Shown: one piece after another, positions 45,484 to 57,394 of the stretch | Layout of the letters: every line of letters begins with the position of its first letter | How positions within the stretch are numbered: the first letter of the stretch is position 1 | Assembly (NCBI GenBank): GCA_031835245.1 | Contig: JAVKOQ010000128.1 | Span: 69,501-133,500 of the forward strand | DNA: 64,000 bases | Direction of reading: 5' to 3' | Source: Balamuthia mandrillaris | Lineage: Eukaryota; Discosea; Longamoebia; Balamuthiidae | Notes under the pieces: generated by a model | Told to the model about the DNA's origin: nothing | Databases searched by the model: none | The model's input: only the letters and a program-made list of their open reading frames with translations | Made by a program: the position numbers and the translations under genes

Positions 45484-45964
45484 TTGCTCCTGTTGCTTTC
45501 TTCTCCTAAAACGTATTTTGGTTACCACACAACAAGGATCCGTTGGTGAGGTTCCAACGGAAGAAAGAAGAGGCCAGACAGAGAGCGCTAGCCAGATTGA
45601 AAGAGGCCAACAACGGAGGAGCTCCTCCACAGAAGAAGACCATACAGGCAAGTTTTTCGCGGCGAGTACGGGCCGCTTCCGCTCGTGCCAGTCCTTTGAC
45701 CTGCCCAGGTTTTGCTTCTCTTCTTTGTTTCGTCACTCTCTTTCTCCCTCTTTCTCTCTGCTCCTCTCTGCTCACCTGGTGGCTCTTTTTTCGCTCCCTC
45801 TCCACATTGCTTCTCCTCTCTCTCTCTCTCTCTCACTCTCTCTCTCTCTTGCTCTCCTCTGCATGCCAATGACAACAAACTGCTGCGCCACAGGGTGTAA
45901 CAGCAGCTACGGTTCAGCAACGGCGACGGCCTGCCCTGCCTGCGGTCTGCTACGTTTTTTGTAG
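45227..45964 (+). CDS. F-box protein
   Basis: Exon 1 (45227-45421) starts MRVNEEEEEAFRMARL and holds an F-box: FPEELWLNVMRYLNLRDLRR, then IGCVCTILHRLSQDSYI. Exon 2 (from 45537) continues DPLVRFQRKKEEARQRALAR, joined in phase after a CT-repeat intron. A third exon from 45894 may read GCNSSYGSATATACPACG (two CxxC-like pairs) and stop at 45964; another acceptor phase would run further, so the 3' end is uncertain. F-box proteins bind Skp1 in SCF ubiquitin ligases. No substrate-binding repeat is seen, so the protein is short (about 140 aa). Confidence 0.65.
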
Positions 45965-46353
45965 CAGGTGGGTCCGGTTGGAGCGCTTTGATTTGATCTC
46001 GTTCAAAAGATTTCAAAGCGCCAATCACAAATCAAAATTATTGTATTAAATTACCATAAAAAGAAACGATGACATCAGCTATTTACTATAAAAGGTGCAG
46101 ATCACAAATGAATCAATGTCAACCTCATAGGTTGTTTACTTCAAAAATAAGAAGAAAGAAAAAGAAGAAATAAACAAGGAGAAGGGAACAAGAGAACCCA
46201 GCTGCACAACCACAGGGTCACCGGTTTCTTTGGGTGGAGTGGTGGGCTGAGTAGGGGGGTGATCTCTTTTCTTTGTTTGTTTTTTTTTAAAGCAACACAT
46301 TGCTTTATTTTTATTTATTATTATTGAGGGACAAGGGAAAAAAATCAAATCCA
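45965..46353. other. intergenic promoter region of the ubinuclein gene
   Basis: AT-rich spacer containing TGACATCA (about 46070), ACTATAAAAGG (about 46087, a plausible TATA box) and T-rich sequence before the ATG at 46354. Confidence 0.4.
46086..46096 (+). promoter_or_regulatory. possible TATA box (TATAAAAGG)
   Basis: TATAAAAGG lies about 260 bp before the ubinuclein ATG and about 15 bp after a TGACATCA element. The distance implies a long 5' leader, so it is tentative. Confidence 0.35.
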
Positions 46354-47971
46354 ATGGAGACTAAAAAAGACAAGGAGGAAGCCTCAACGACGGCCGCACG
46401 GCCTTCTTCTGCTTCGGTTCCTTCTTCTTCCTCCTCGCTTTCTTCAAACGTGTCTACTACTACCCCTACCAGCACTGCCCAAACTCTGATTCCCCGCAAA
46501 AAAATAATCGTGCCAACTCTCATCACTCCTCTTTCTACTTCAACTTCTTCTACTACTACTACCCCTGCCTCTGCTTCCTTGTCCACTTCCGTTAGTTCTT
46601 CTTTAGCTTCTGCCATCTCTTCTCCTTCTTCTTCGTCTTCCTCCTCTTCTTCCTCCTCCTCCGCTGCTTCTTCCTCTTCCTCCGCCTACTACTTCTTTTC
46701 TCCCCCTTCTACTACTACTTCTGCTGCTTCTTCTACCAAACAACCTTTAGACAAAGAACACAAAGAGGGCCAAGAAGGAAAAAGAACAGAGGGATCTTCC
46801 TCTTCTTCTTCTTCCGATCAACAACAACGGGTTACCATTTATGAAATCTCGTCGGACGAGGAAGCAGAAGAAGCAGCAGCACACAAATTCAAAGCAAAGG
46901 AAGCGAAGAAAAAGGAAGGAGGGAAAGGAGGAGAAGTAACAGCACTAGAAATGCCTCCACTGGTTTCTGTTGCTTCGCTGGCTGCAAGGAAAGAGGTAAA
47001 AGAGGAACAGCAGCAAAACAACAACAATAGTAGAAAACGTCGACAGAGCCAAGAGAGTGAACTGCAATTGCAACAGGAGGCGAGCAAGAAGAAGAAACGC
47101 AAGAAGCTCAAACGAAATAATTCTTCCTCTTCCTCTTCTTCTGCTAACAGCAACAAAGAAAATCGCAGCCTTCTCTCCTCCACGCCTTCTCCCGCAAAGA
47201 AAAAGTTAACTCCTACAAAAATAACACCAGTAACAGCAACAACAAAACAACAAACTCCATCTTCCTCTTCTGCTGCTTCTCCACAAAAAAGACGACTGTT
47301 ATTGGAAGAAGAAGCGCAACAACAAACGACGGAAACCAAAAAGCCAAAGAAGAAAAAGGTTCGAACTTTTCGATTGGAGGTGTCGTTGCTCTCCAACGAG
47401 ACCAACTTGGTGGACGTCGGCGGCCTCATCGCCAGCCAAAAGAAGCAAGCACGTAGAGAGGAGCGTCTCGCCATGAAGGAAAAGAAGAGAGAGAGCGGAG
47501 GAGGAATGAAAATGTTGGCGGTGGAGAGAGAAAAAGGAAGGAAGAGAGAAGCGGAAGCGGAAGAGGAAGAGATTGGTGCATTGGCTTCATCTCAAGATGT
47601 GGAAAATGAAGAACTTAGTGAGGTTTGTACTTTATTCGCTTGTTCTCCTTTTGCCCGCGCGCTCTCTCGCTCTTGTTCTCGCTCTGTTTCTTTTCTCGTT
47701 CTCTCTTTTTCTCTTTCTATTCTCGTTTTATTGACTAGTTCTTGTTGCTATTATCACCCTAGAGTTCATTGTTTGAAGAAGTAAATGGTATCTATTTCTC
47801 TTGTCCTTTTCTTTGCTCGTAGTTTTTTCTTCAAACCTTTTATTTACGCCATAACAACAAGCAAATCCGATGACCAATGTGCTTGAGAGAATTCAACAAA
47901 GATATTGTGCTGATGATGCCTTTGAGGGCTACGACCTTGAAGATTCGTTCATCGATGATAGCGAATGGGTA

Positions 47972-48015
<44 letters not shown>

Positions 48016-49699
48016 TAACATTTTTTAAAAAAGGTTGCAGAGAAAGAAGGACCAGACACAAAGTATTCCGGTTTCTTTATTAGCAAAGGCGAAGTTGAAA
48101 TCAAAAAAGAAAAGCTAGATAACAAATCGTCTCTCTCTTCAAGCGTTAAAGTGAAGAAAAAGAAAAAGACTACCGATTCTCCGAAGAAAGAGGAAAAGAA
48201 GAAAAAGAGGACAAAGAAGTCTAGCGAGGAAAAAGGCTCACCTTTGACCTCGGTCAAGAAAGAAAGCACAACTGCATTGGCGCCTACATTGGAAGCTGCC
48301 ATACAAAAATTGGCCAAAGCCGCTCCTGCTGGTATTTTTTCTTCCCTCCCTTTGTGTTCTTTTTCTCGTTCTTCGTATTTAAACCTCGAAAATAAATTTA
48401 GTATTGGAGGAGCAAGGCACAAAACGTTTTCCCAAAGAACTGGATGACTTATTATTGGCCGTCGCAAAACAAGCGCAATCTACCCACCCACAAGTACTTT
48501 CTTATCCTTGTTCTTGTTCTTCTTCTTCTTCTTGTTTTTCTTCTTGCTCTTCTTCTTGTTCTTCTTGTTCTTCTTCTTCTTCTTCTTCTTTTTCTTCTTC
48601 TTCTTCTTCTTCTTCTTCTTCTTCGGTTGCATTTTTAATTCAGAACAAATAACATCCAAAAAACAATAGCGTCATTTCTCAGCACCATTGTTAGCTAGAC
48701 TGCAAAGTTTTCTCCCGTTTGGGCCACACACGCTCAAAAATCACATGAAGCGACTGCTGCAGGACATACAGCGAGAGAAGATAAGCGAACTCGAGGAAAG
48801 AGAGCTGAAGGCCACCCTCATGCTGAAGAAAAAAGTAGAGCAAGTGGTCACCACACTTCAGTCTCATATGTCGCAGGAAAGCGAGAGTGCTTCCCAGGAA
48901 ACTGCTTCCGATGCTGCAGATGCTAACAAGGACGCAAAGAAAGGTGCTTTACTCTGCTTACTTCTCCTCTATTTCCTCTTGTGTCTCTTTATGTTTTATT
49001 CATATTTGAAAGTTTGTTCAACAGAAACACTCTTCCGTTGGGATCCAGAGTCAAAGGGAATGTTCTTCACTTCCATGCAAGCGCTCGAACAAAGAATAGC
49101 CATCTTGAACAAAATAAGGTATTTCCCTTTTCTTCCGTCCTGTCTCTCTTTCTTTTCACCAACTAACCGAGCAAACAAAAAAATTTTAAAACAGAGACAA
49201 GGATGGAAAAGAACCGATAAGCGAGAGGGCGGAGCGCAGGAAGAAGGTCAAAGAGCTAGTGGCGTTCTGGCCAGGTCCCGAATGGATGACAGAGGCCAAA
49301 CTTCTTCGCCAATACTCTGCCATTAAGTCCAAGAGAAAGGAAAGAGAAACTAAAGCCAATTCTTCTCCTACTCCCCCTTCTTCACAGAAGAATTCTTCAT
49401 CAACGTCTTCTTCAACGTCGAAAGAAACAGCTAAGAATGATAGTTCCAGTTCTTCTTCATCGGCGCACAAGAACAGTTCTTCTTCGTCTACTTCGACTTT
49501 AGACAAAGAGCAACAAAAAACGAGTGAAGAAAAGACTTCACAGCAAGAAACAGCAAAAAAAGAAGAACCAAAACAACAGCTCCAATCGAAAGAAGCGGTA
49601 GCACAAAAGAAGATGGAGGAAGAAGATCAACAAAAGTCGAAGAAGAGTAGCTTTCTCTTGAAACATCTAAACAAATCGCCAAGCTCTGAACGAACTTAA
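46354..49699 (+). CDS. ubinuclein (HIRA complex subunit, Hpc2-related domain)
   Basis: About eight exons. The N-terminal 350 residues are Ser/Thr/Lys low complexity with IYEISSDEEAEE (SUMO-interaction-like) and nuclear-type basic runs. The conserved N-terminal strand VRTFRLEVSLLSNE precedes the Hpc2-related domain: YDLEDSFIDDSEW, then KYSGFFISKGEVEI. The middle domain follows: RFPKELDDLLLAVAKQAQ, LARLQSFLPFGPHTLKNHMK, FRWDPESKGMFFTSM and WPGPEWMTEAKLLRQYSAI. Ubinuclein works with HIRA and CABIN to deposit histone H3.3 independently of replication. I start at 46354 (METKKDKEEA), the first ATG of the frame. Introns are CT- and CTT-rich; one is a 120-bp CTT tract at 48505-48625. Confidence 0.88.
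48505..48625. repeat. (TTC)n microsatellite in ubinuclein intron
   Basis: Pyrimidine-only repeat after a GT donor within the ubinuclein gene. Confidence 0.88.
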
Positions 49700-49755
49700 A
49701 AAAAAAGAGAGATAAACACATTTGTTATACAAATACAAGTTAAAGAAAAGGCTTT

Positions 49756-51931
49756 TTACTCATCCGTTGTTGTTGTTGTTGAAGGAGAAGACGAAGGGAT
49801 GGTGAGTTCTTCGTCTTTTGGCGGCATTTGATGCTTGCTTCGCTGCAAAGCTTTGTACAAGAGCAGGTTGTGACGCCAGTTCAAGAGCAGCTCTAGAGCT
49901 GCCAGCAGCAGGACGGTGCTCACCACTCCTATCCACCAATTCATTCCCTATCGTTGTCTGAGAGGTCAGAAGAAGAAGAACAAGAAGAAGCACAACAACA
50001 AGAAGAAGAACAAGAACAAGAAGAAGGAGAAGAAGAAGAACAAGAAGAAAATAGAGAGAAGAACAAGAACAACACAAAACACATAACAAGAGAACGAACC
50101 AATTGACACTTTTTAGTGGAGTGATTCAGTTGATGGAAAAAGTATCTGGAGCAATCGGGATCCTCGCAAGCATTCAATCTTTCCACGTACTTTTGTTCTC
50201 CTATGCATTCCACCTTTGCTGCACAAACCTCCTCCTCCACTTGTCCGTCCTCTTCTCCGTCTTCATAAACTCTGTTGGCAATGCCCACCCTCATCGCGTC
50301 CATGTCCAAAACGGTGTACCATAAACTCAAAACGGCCGTGCCGAACTTGATGACTGGCTTTTGGTTTATCGTCAGCGCTCTTCTGTCCAAACGCTCGATG
50401 CAAAAGGGCAAACGATGAGAGGAGGAGGAAGCAGAAGCAGAGACTGAAGGAGAAGGAGAAGGGGAAGGAGAGGTGCTGAATGCCCCACCGCGATAGAGCA
50501 GTTCGGCCAATGGAATGATAAGTTCAGGTCCGTCGTGAGACAATCGGAAGCGAAGACGAGGAAGTGTTTTTGGATCTCGATTGTAACACGTTTCTTCTTC
50601 TTCGCCTTCGTTGTGTGGTTTGGAAGAGGAAGGACAAGGTTGACGAATGAGAGCCTCGATGGCATCATAGAGTGGAGAGGGGAGGCCTAAGCAAGTTCTG
50701 GAAGAGCTGATGATGGCCATCGACACGCTATCCAACAGCTCGATCCCGCAGAGAGTCATGCTGTGGATCGGAAACCAATGATAGTGAGCCACGTCCGTCT
50801 CGCCGTGAGTTTCGCTCCAAACTAATTCCACTTGTGTTGCCTTGGAAGAGGACGAAGAAGAATTGGAGGGTGAAGGAATAAGAGCGGAGGAGAGATCGTA
50901 GCCGCCGAGATGAACTTTGGGAGAGGAGCGGCTGAGGTCTAAGCCTATGATGCGGGGCCATGATACCGGAAACGTATCCAATAAAGCATTTCTATTTCCT
51001 GTGTTGTTTTATTTTTTTAAAAAAAGAGATTTAGTAAAAAGTGCAGGAAAGAAACAACAGAGAGCGAGAGAGCGAGAGCGAGAGAGAGAGAGAGAGAGAA
51101 GGGATCAAAATCACTTCTGTCGAAGCCAAGGCCCAAGACCCCAGAGACGGGCTCCGAGTATTGGAACATCGCTCGGCCCCACTTGCTGATGCACAAGCCA
51201 GCGCGCTCCGCTTTGAGCTTGTTGCTGAATTGGATGCTGTCCAAGGCTGACTTGCAATAAAAGTATGGGGTCTCTGTTGTGGTTGTGTTTTGTTGGTAAG
51301 AATAGAAAAGAGAAACAAGAGAAGAGGAGAGAGGATAGAGAAGAGAACCAAAAGAGAAACAAAACATAATGAAGAGAACACAAAACAAAGGAGGAGGAGA
51401 AAGAGGAGAAGAAGAACAAGGACAAGGACATAAGGAAGAGAAGAAGAAGAAGAGCCAACCATCAGGACAGTTGGTAGCGTCACACCAGGAGAAGGAGGTG
51501 TTGGGTCCGTAAGGCACATCAAAGCAGTAGTAGTAGGGAACGTGCTCCTCCTCGCAAACCGCCCCAGGGAAGAGCAGCAGCTCGTCCGTGGCCGTGTCCA
51601 GCACCACATTCATCGCCTGCGCTCGGGGCACGCTGCCGGCGTGCATGCGGAGCACAAAGAGCCCGCTGGCGATGGGCTGCAGGGAGAGAACCTCCAGCGG
51701 CGCCAGACGGGCGTCACGCGTGCGGCCTCTCCTCCCCACATCAATGGCCGCTGACGGCGTTGCTGCCTTGAGGGCAGATTCTCTTTCAAAGGGATAGGTC
51801 TCTTTGCTGACAATAGGGGGTAACGTTAACGTTTGCTCGTTTGAGGGGATGGTTGGGGCTAGTGCTGAAACCGAAAAGACAAGAAAAAAGAAAGAGAACA
51901 ACAACAGAAGAAGAAGAAGAGATAGTTTCAT
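49756..51931 (-). CDS. pepsin-like (A1) type I membrane protein lacking catalytic motifs
   Basis: Four exons from ATG 51929-51931. A signal peptide (LLLLLLLFSFFFLVFSVSA) is followed by a pepsin-like lobe with MNVVLDTATDELLLFPGAVC at the site of the first DTGS, and YSEPVSGVLGLGFDRSDF. The second lobe has HSMTLCGIELL and AIISSSRTCLGLPSPLYDAI at the site of DSGT, then FGTAVLSLWYTVLDMDAMRVGIA, the standard C-terminal strand. A TM helix (WWIGVVSTVLLLAALELLL) and a short cytosolic tail close it, as in BACE and plant CND41-like enzymes. DTG is DTA, and the second Asp is replaced by Ser, so proteolysis is unlikely. Confidence 0.8.
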
Positions 51932-52048
51932 CCTTTGTTGGGTGCAATGGCAACCTAACCCCCGCTCTTCTTTTCTTTCTTTTTGTTAACTCGAAATTTC
52001 CGCCGCAATTACGAACCTTTGAATCTTGATTGGTTAATTTTCAAAAAT

Positions 52049-52060
52049 CGAAATTTCATG
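52049..52060 (+). promoter_or_regulatory. shared 12-mer CGAAATTTCATG
   Basis: Third identical copy of the element at 4807-4818 and (inverted) 19070-19081. It lies about 250 bp before the kinesin-12 start and about 120 bp before the pepsin-like start. Confidence 0.5.
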
Positions 52061-52116
52061 TGGACAAACGGTAATTAAAGCCTTTTGAATTTCGATTGGA
52101 TGATTTCGAACGATGG

Positions 52117-52130
52117 TTTTCCCGCCAAAA
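52117..52130 (+). promoter_or_regulatory. E2F-type motif TTTTCCCGCCAAAA
   Basis: Perfect, symmetric E2F consensus (TTTCCCGCCAAA core) 178 bp before the kinesin-12 ATG. The CDC6-like promoter has the same nine-base core. Confidence 0.6.
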
Positions 52131-52307
52131 ACTTCTCTCCGTTTTTTTTTCTTTTTATTTTTTTCATTTTTTATTTACAAAAAAGTAAACAAAAATATAT
52201 ATATTGGCGTTAACAAAGGGATCGGGGGTTGGTTGAGAAGAAAGAAAGAGTTTGAGTTCTTTTCTTGTTTGTTTATTTTTTTTGTCTCATCGCAAAAAAA
52301 AAGAAAT

Positions 52308-54054
52308 ATGCAACAAAAGATGAGCAGCGGTATGTTTTTTTTTTTTTTTTTTGCGTTTCAACTTCATCTTCATCTTCATCTTCTCTCTCTCTCTCTCTCT
52401 CAGTTTGTTTGATGGATGGAGTGCTCATTTTTATTTTTTTTTTGGGTGATATGAAAAAGACACAACGGACAGCGAAAAGATCAAAGTATGCGTTCGCATC
52501 CGCCCCATGAGCGAGAAAGAAGCACGCCTAGGCGCCAAGCGGACCGCCCTTGCCCACGAGAACAACATCCTTCTCAACACGTCTTCTTCTTCTTCTTTTC
52601 CTTTGACCAAACCAACTCCAAAATCTTTTCCTTTGACTATGTCGCCGGAGAGGACTCCACCCAGGAGGAGATCTTCCTGAACGCCGGCAAGGAAATCGCA
52701 GAGTGCTGCATGGCTGGCTATCACGCCAGCATCTTTGCCTATGGACAGACGGGCTCAGGAAAAACCTTCACTATTCAAGGTCTGTTTCTTTCTCTTTCGT
52801 CGTTTCTCTTTCGTCGTTTCTCTTTCGTAGTTTCTCTTTCGTCGTTTCTCTTTCTCTTTCTCTTTCTCTTTCTCTTTCTCTTTCTCTTTCTCTTTCTCTT
52901 TCTCTTTCTCTTTCTCTTTCTCTTTCTGTTTCTCTTTCTGTTTCTGTTTCTCTTTCTCTTTCTCTTTCTCTTTCTCTCTCTGTTCTTTGTTCAGTTTTGC
53001 TAAACAAGAAATAAAGGTGGGACGGGTCCCAGTGGAGAAGTTATAGATAGTATGAAGGGGCTCACTCCCCGCGTCATTGAGTATCTCTTTTCTCTTATGG
53101 CTCAGGCTAAGCACAAGGTTCCTCCCTTTCCTTTCTTTGTTTCTTTGCTTTTGTTTTCTTCGTTACTCTCCCTTTCTGTCGCTGCAAATAGTTGTTGAGT
53201 TGTCGTTTCCTCTCTTATTTTGTTATAGAGCGGAGGTAGAATAGAGTTTCTTTGCAGATGTTCCTACTTGGAGATATATAACGAAAAGATCAAAGACTTA
53301 CTCGCCCCCGGCTCCGAAAACCTCAGTAATGTTCTTCTCTCCTTTCTTTCTCCTCCTCCCCCTCCTCTTGTTCTGACCAATATGATGAAAACAAACAACA
53401 CTATCAGACATTCGAGAGGACTTTAGAAAAGGAATCTATGTGGAGAACTTAACCGAAAAGATAGTGTCCTCCCCCGAGGAGGCCTGCCAGGTCCTCGCTG
53501 AGGGCTCCCTCAACCGTCACGTAGCCTCCACGTCCTGCAACCAAAAGAGCAGCCGCTCTCACAGCGTCTTCTCTCTGATGCTAGAATCCAAGGAGCAAGA
53601 GAGAGGGGGAGAGCTAAGCCGCGTTCGCTTCTCTCGACTAAACCTCATCGATTTGGCTGGCTCGGAGAGGCAGAAGGACGCCGAGACAAGCGGTAGCGTG
53701 TTGAGAGAGGCAGGATGTATCAACAAGAGCTTATCCTTGTTGGGCAATGTCATTCGGGCGTTGGTTAGCGTGGCCAATGGGAAGGTTAGGCACATTCCCT
53801 ATAGGGATTCCAAGCTGACTTTCTTGCTCAAGGTTCGCTTTCTTTCTTGCTTGACGTTTCTGTATTTCTTTTCTAATGTTGAACGTAACAAAAAGGATTC
53901 GTTGGGAGGTAACAGCAAGACAACAATCATTGCTACTATAAGCCCTGTGGATAGATGTTTGGGTGAAAGCATCTCGACATTGCAATTTGCTGGAAGGGCA
54001 AAGCTCATTCGCAACAAAGCTGTTATCAACGAAGATACTTGTGGCGTACGGCTG

Positions 54055-54100
<46 letters not shown>

Positions 54101-56815
54101 TCACTTTCTCTTTCCCACTGTTCTTTCTTCTTGTTTTCTTTGTTTAATTTCCTCTTCTTGTTGTTATTATAAAATAGAGCGTGCCAAAGCTAAGAGAAGA
54201 AGTAAAACGTTTAAAGGAAGCTCTGTTGAAGCTCAGCAGCGCCAATAAACTTCTGGTTACCAGCAACAGCAACATGAACAACAGTCAACCTACTCTCCCT
54301 TCCACCGAAGAACGAAATGTTACAATTGGTGACAATCACAACAAAACACTAAACGTGAACGAGATCAACAAAGCTCTCGTTGAAGCAAGACAACTCCAGA
54401 CGTTGTTCCTAACGAGGGAAACGCTCGAAAAGAGAGTGGAAGAGCTGGAGCAGCTGTGCAAGAAGAAGGACGCCTATATCCAAAAATGTCACATGAAGGA
54501 GAAGCTGAAGGAGGATACTATCGCTAGGCTATCTCAAGACGCCAACAGACGTTACTGTTGTTCTCGTTGTCCGGATCCTTCCCACCAGCCCTGTTTCCCA
54601 AAAGACGAACAAGAGCAAGGAGAAGGAGAAGGAAGGGATGACGTGTGGAACAACACCCCTCCCCCGGTTCATGTGGAAGAACTTCAGTTTGAGTTGGCAC
54701 TGTTGAAGAAACAGATGCAACATCATCCTGGCATGGCTCGCTTGGCTGGTAACCTCTCTCTCTATCCTTCCTTGGTGAAGTTGACTCGAACTGAATTCCT
54801 TCTCTATTTTCTTCTCAAAAGCGGAGAACCAACGTCTAACCACGGAATTGAGACAATGGGAACAACGTTTTGGCAACAAATGTCAGAGCTATGAGGCTGA
54901 GTTGGTGGAGTTGCGACGCATCACCACCAATCTCAGCCAACAGCTTGCTCTCCTTCAATCCTACTCTACCTCTTGTGTCATACCACAACATCCCTCCGAA
55001 AGTGGCAACAACATAGCAGAAAACATACCTCAGAGTGAGGATGCTCTCTCAGAGGAGAGACCCACAGATGCTTCTGCTTCTTCCGCTTCTTCAAGCGAGA
55101 CAATGATAGAAACAGATGCAGAAGCAGAAGATGCTAAAACAAAAGAGATGAACAACTTGGAAGAAACTTATCAACGCGTTTATGCCAAGTACGAGATGGA
55201 GCTGAACGCAATGTGGAGCTTTGCTCAGGACCTCGAAGCCACTTTGGAGCAGGAGAAACAGCGGAGCAAGAGCGCGGAGGAGCAATACTTGGATGAGATC
55301 AGACGGTGGCGCGAGGGCTATGAACTTGCAGAGTGTTGCACAGTGGAGGCCAACAGAAGAGTGAAGATGTTGCAAGAGAAGTTGGAGAGATTGTCCGAGG
55401 AACGACAGAGATGGAGTGAAGCAGCTGGTCTCAAGCAGGAACGTTTGAAGAAGGTTAACCGGAGGCTCATTGAGCAAAACAAACAAAAGTCGGAGGAAAA
55501 GGAAAAGAAGAAGAACAACATTCATGGAGGTCGACGCTTCTCTTTGCTGCCATTCTATCAAGACAGCACCAGTACAACGTTTGAAAAAGAGGAAGAAGAG
55601 AGTCGACGCCACTCCTTGTCTTCGTTGGATGAAAACAACATCAACGACGAGAGCAATGGAAGTAGTTGGTTTAGTTTGGCGCAGCTGCAACAATGGAAAG
55701 AGTTTTTGCGGTTCGCACGTTCTCATAAAGATGTCCCCTCTGCTTCCATTCCTTCTACTACTCTGAACGAGTTTTCTACCGCTACTTTCGACGCTTCTTC
55801 TTCTTCTTCTGTGAATGCAACCAACGAAACAATGGATAAAGAAGAGACCATCACCGATTCACTGACTCAACAGAACGAAGCAGAGGAAAAACAACAGCAA
55901 GAAACAGAGCAAGAGACAAATACCAATGAGGAGATGGCAGAAAAAGAAGAAGAAGAACGAACTTGCAGCTGAAAAGAAGGAACCGATAGAAGAACAAGAA
56001 AAGAAGCAACGAATGCAGGAAGCGGATGCACGGATACTGCAACTTCAACTTCAGCTCGAACAACTACAAAATAAAGAAAAAGAGGCCGCAGAGAGAGAGG
56101 AACAAGAAAAGAGGACGCTCTCCACCACGCAACTCGAACTCGCACAGCATCAACAAACGCTCCACTCCCTCCGTCACGAGCTCTCCTCTCTCCAACAGGA
56201 AAAATCTGAGCTCGCTCTCCTCCTCCAACAAATGAAAGAAGCCCAATCCAAAACCGAACATCAGCTTGAACAACAGGAGAGGAGAATAGAGGAACTGCTG
56301 GAGGAGAAAGAGAGAACGGAGCAGTCGAGACAGGAGAAGGAAGCCGCCCTGAGCGCTCAAATCGAGAAGCTCAGCTCCCAAAACGCAAAGCTGATCGGCC
56401 ATCAGAACCCCAAACAAAAGATTCAACTGCACGTGAAGATCAAGCAGGAAAACAACTTGTTGAGAAAAGTACGTGCTCTTTTTCCGTGCTATGTTTCCTC
56501 TTTCTCTTTCTTTATTTCTTTCTTGTCGTTTCTTTCTTTCTTTCATTTTTTTTTGTATAAACTAATCTCTAACATTTTTTTAAAAAAAAGAAACTGAGCG
56601 AGCAAGAACAAAAGATGTCAAAGATGGCGCAAGAGTTGAAGATGTACAAAGCCCTTTTGGGCGGATCCTCCGTTGCCACCATTGCACTACAAGCTCAATC
56701 GGAGAATCTTTTGCCGTCGAATCAACCACAACCACCGCAACTAGTAGCCTCCTCCAAGAAGATTGTTTCATCCTCTTCAACATCCATGCCTCTCCAAAAC
56801 CTCACCAACTTTTAG
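52308..56815 (+). CDS. kinesin-12 (KIF15-like) motor
   Basis: Exon 1 (52308-52329) gives MQQKMSS and joins in phase to 52460-52779 (KIKVCVRIRPMSEKEAR, FAYGQTGSGKTFT = P-loop). Further exons: 53017-53117, 53229-53325 (YLEIYNEKIKDLL), 53408-53832 (SRSHSVFSLM switch I, NLIDLAGSERQKD switch II, IPYRDSKLTFLL), 53896-54045, 54178-54748, 54822-. The neck SVPKLREEVKRLKEALLKL and QFAGRAKLIRNKAVINEDT are kinesin-12 hallmarks. The tail is coiled coil, with GHQNPKQKIQLHVKIKQENN near the end, a motif shared by KIF15 and HMMR. Kinesin-12 acts in spindle bipolarity or cytokinesis. Within the GAA run at 55940-55965 the frame shifts: the first frame stops at 55972, the second continues to 56815. Confidence 0.9.
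52780..53016 (+). repeat. kinesin-12 intron with (CTTTCT)n
   Basis: 237-nt intron dominated by CTTTCT repeat with several TCGTCGTTTCTC interruptions, closely like CDC6-like intron 1. Confidence 0.88.
54054..54105. repeat. (CT)n microsatellite in kinesin-12 intron
   Basis: Dinucleotide tract directly after the GT donor at 54046. Confidence 0.85.
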
Positions 56816-57394
56816 CTTATTTCTGTAAAGTCTATTTCATATCTTTTGTTTTCTTTCTCCGCAAAGGTGTGAGAACTTTTGCAAAACTATAAAAAAACGA
56901 TACCCACACATACCTGGCTGGCGAACTTTCACGTGCTTGGTCTCTATTCTTCGAAAATGAACCGATTGGACCCAACAACAGGATACGAAAAGGAGGCTGG
57001 CCTCTAACTTTTGATTTATTGTTGCAAATGTCGTTATATCCTGTCTTATCAGCTTTGTATTGTCGCACGAGCTGCTTCTGTTCATGTATCAAAAAAGTAA
57101 TCCTTCCATTACTTTGCTTCGCCTTTCTCTACAACAGGCTGCCTCTGCTGATCTCTATGCCCTTCCTTCAGTTTGCTGCTCGCAATGGTACTTGCCCCAT
57201 TGGGGCTGTTCTCCTCAACGGAGCGGAGTGGCGCTCTGACCAAAACCATGACGTCAAGGATTTGTGATATCGAAATACCGTGTCGTCACGAATTATAAAA
57301 TTCCATGACGTCGTGATCATTACCAACAGAAAGACCAATCAAAAAAATCATTTAAATCGAAAAGAAAAGAACAGCAAAGAAAAGAACAGCAAAA
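56816..57394. other. intergenic promoter region of the STE20-like kinase
   Basis: Contains TGACGTCA (57249-57256), TGACGTCG (57306-57313) and an A-rich leader with AAAGAACAGC repeats before the ATG. The left part is the 3' flank of the kinesin gene. No further gene is seen. Confidence 0.45.
57249..57256. promoter_or_regulatory. CRE-like palindrome TGACGTCA
   Basis: About 140 bp before the kinase ATG, with a second copy TGACGTCG at 57306. Confidence 0.45.

Larger units (their letters stand above)
51932..52307. other. divergent promoter between the pepsin-like and kinesin-12 genes
   Basis: Contains the shared 12-mer CGAAATTTCATG (52049-52060), several related CGAAATTTC/TTTCGA stretches and an E2F-type site (52117-52130). 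The right side is T- and A-rich before the kinesin ATG at 52308. Confidence 0.5.
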
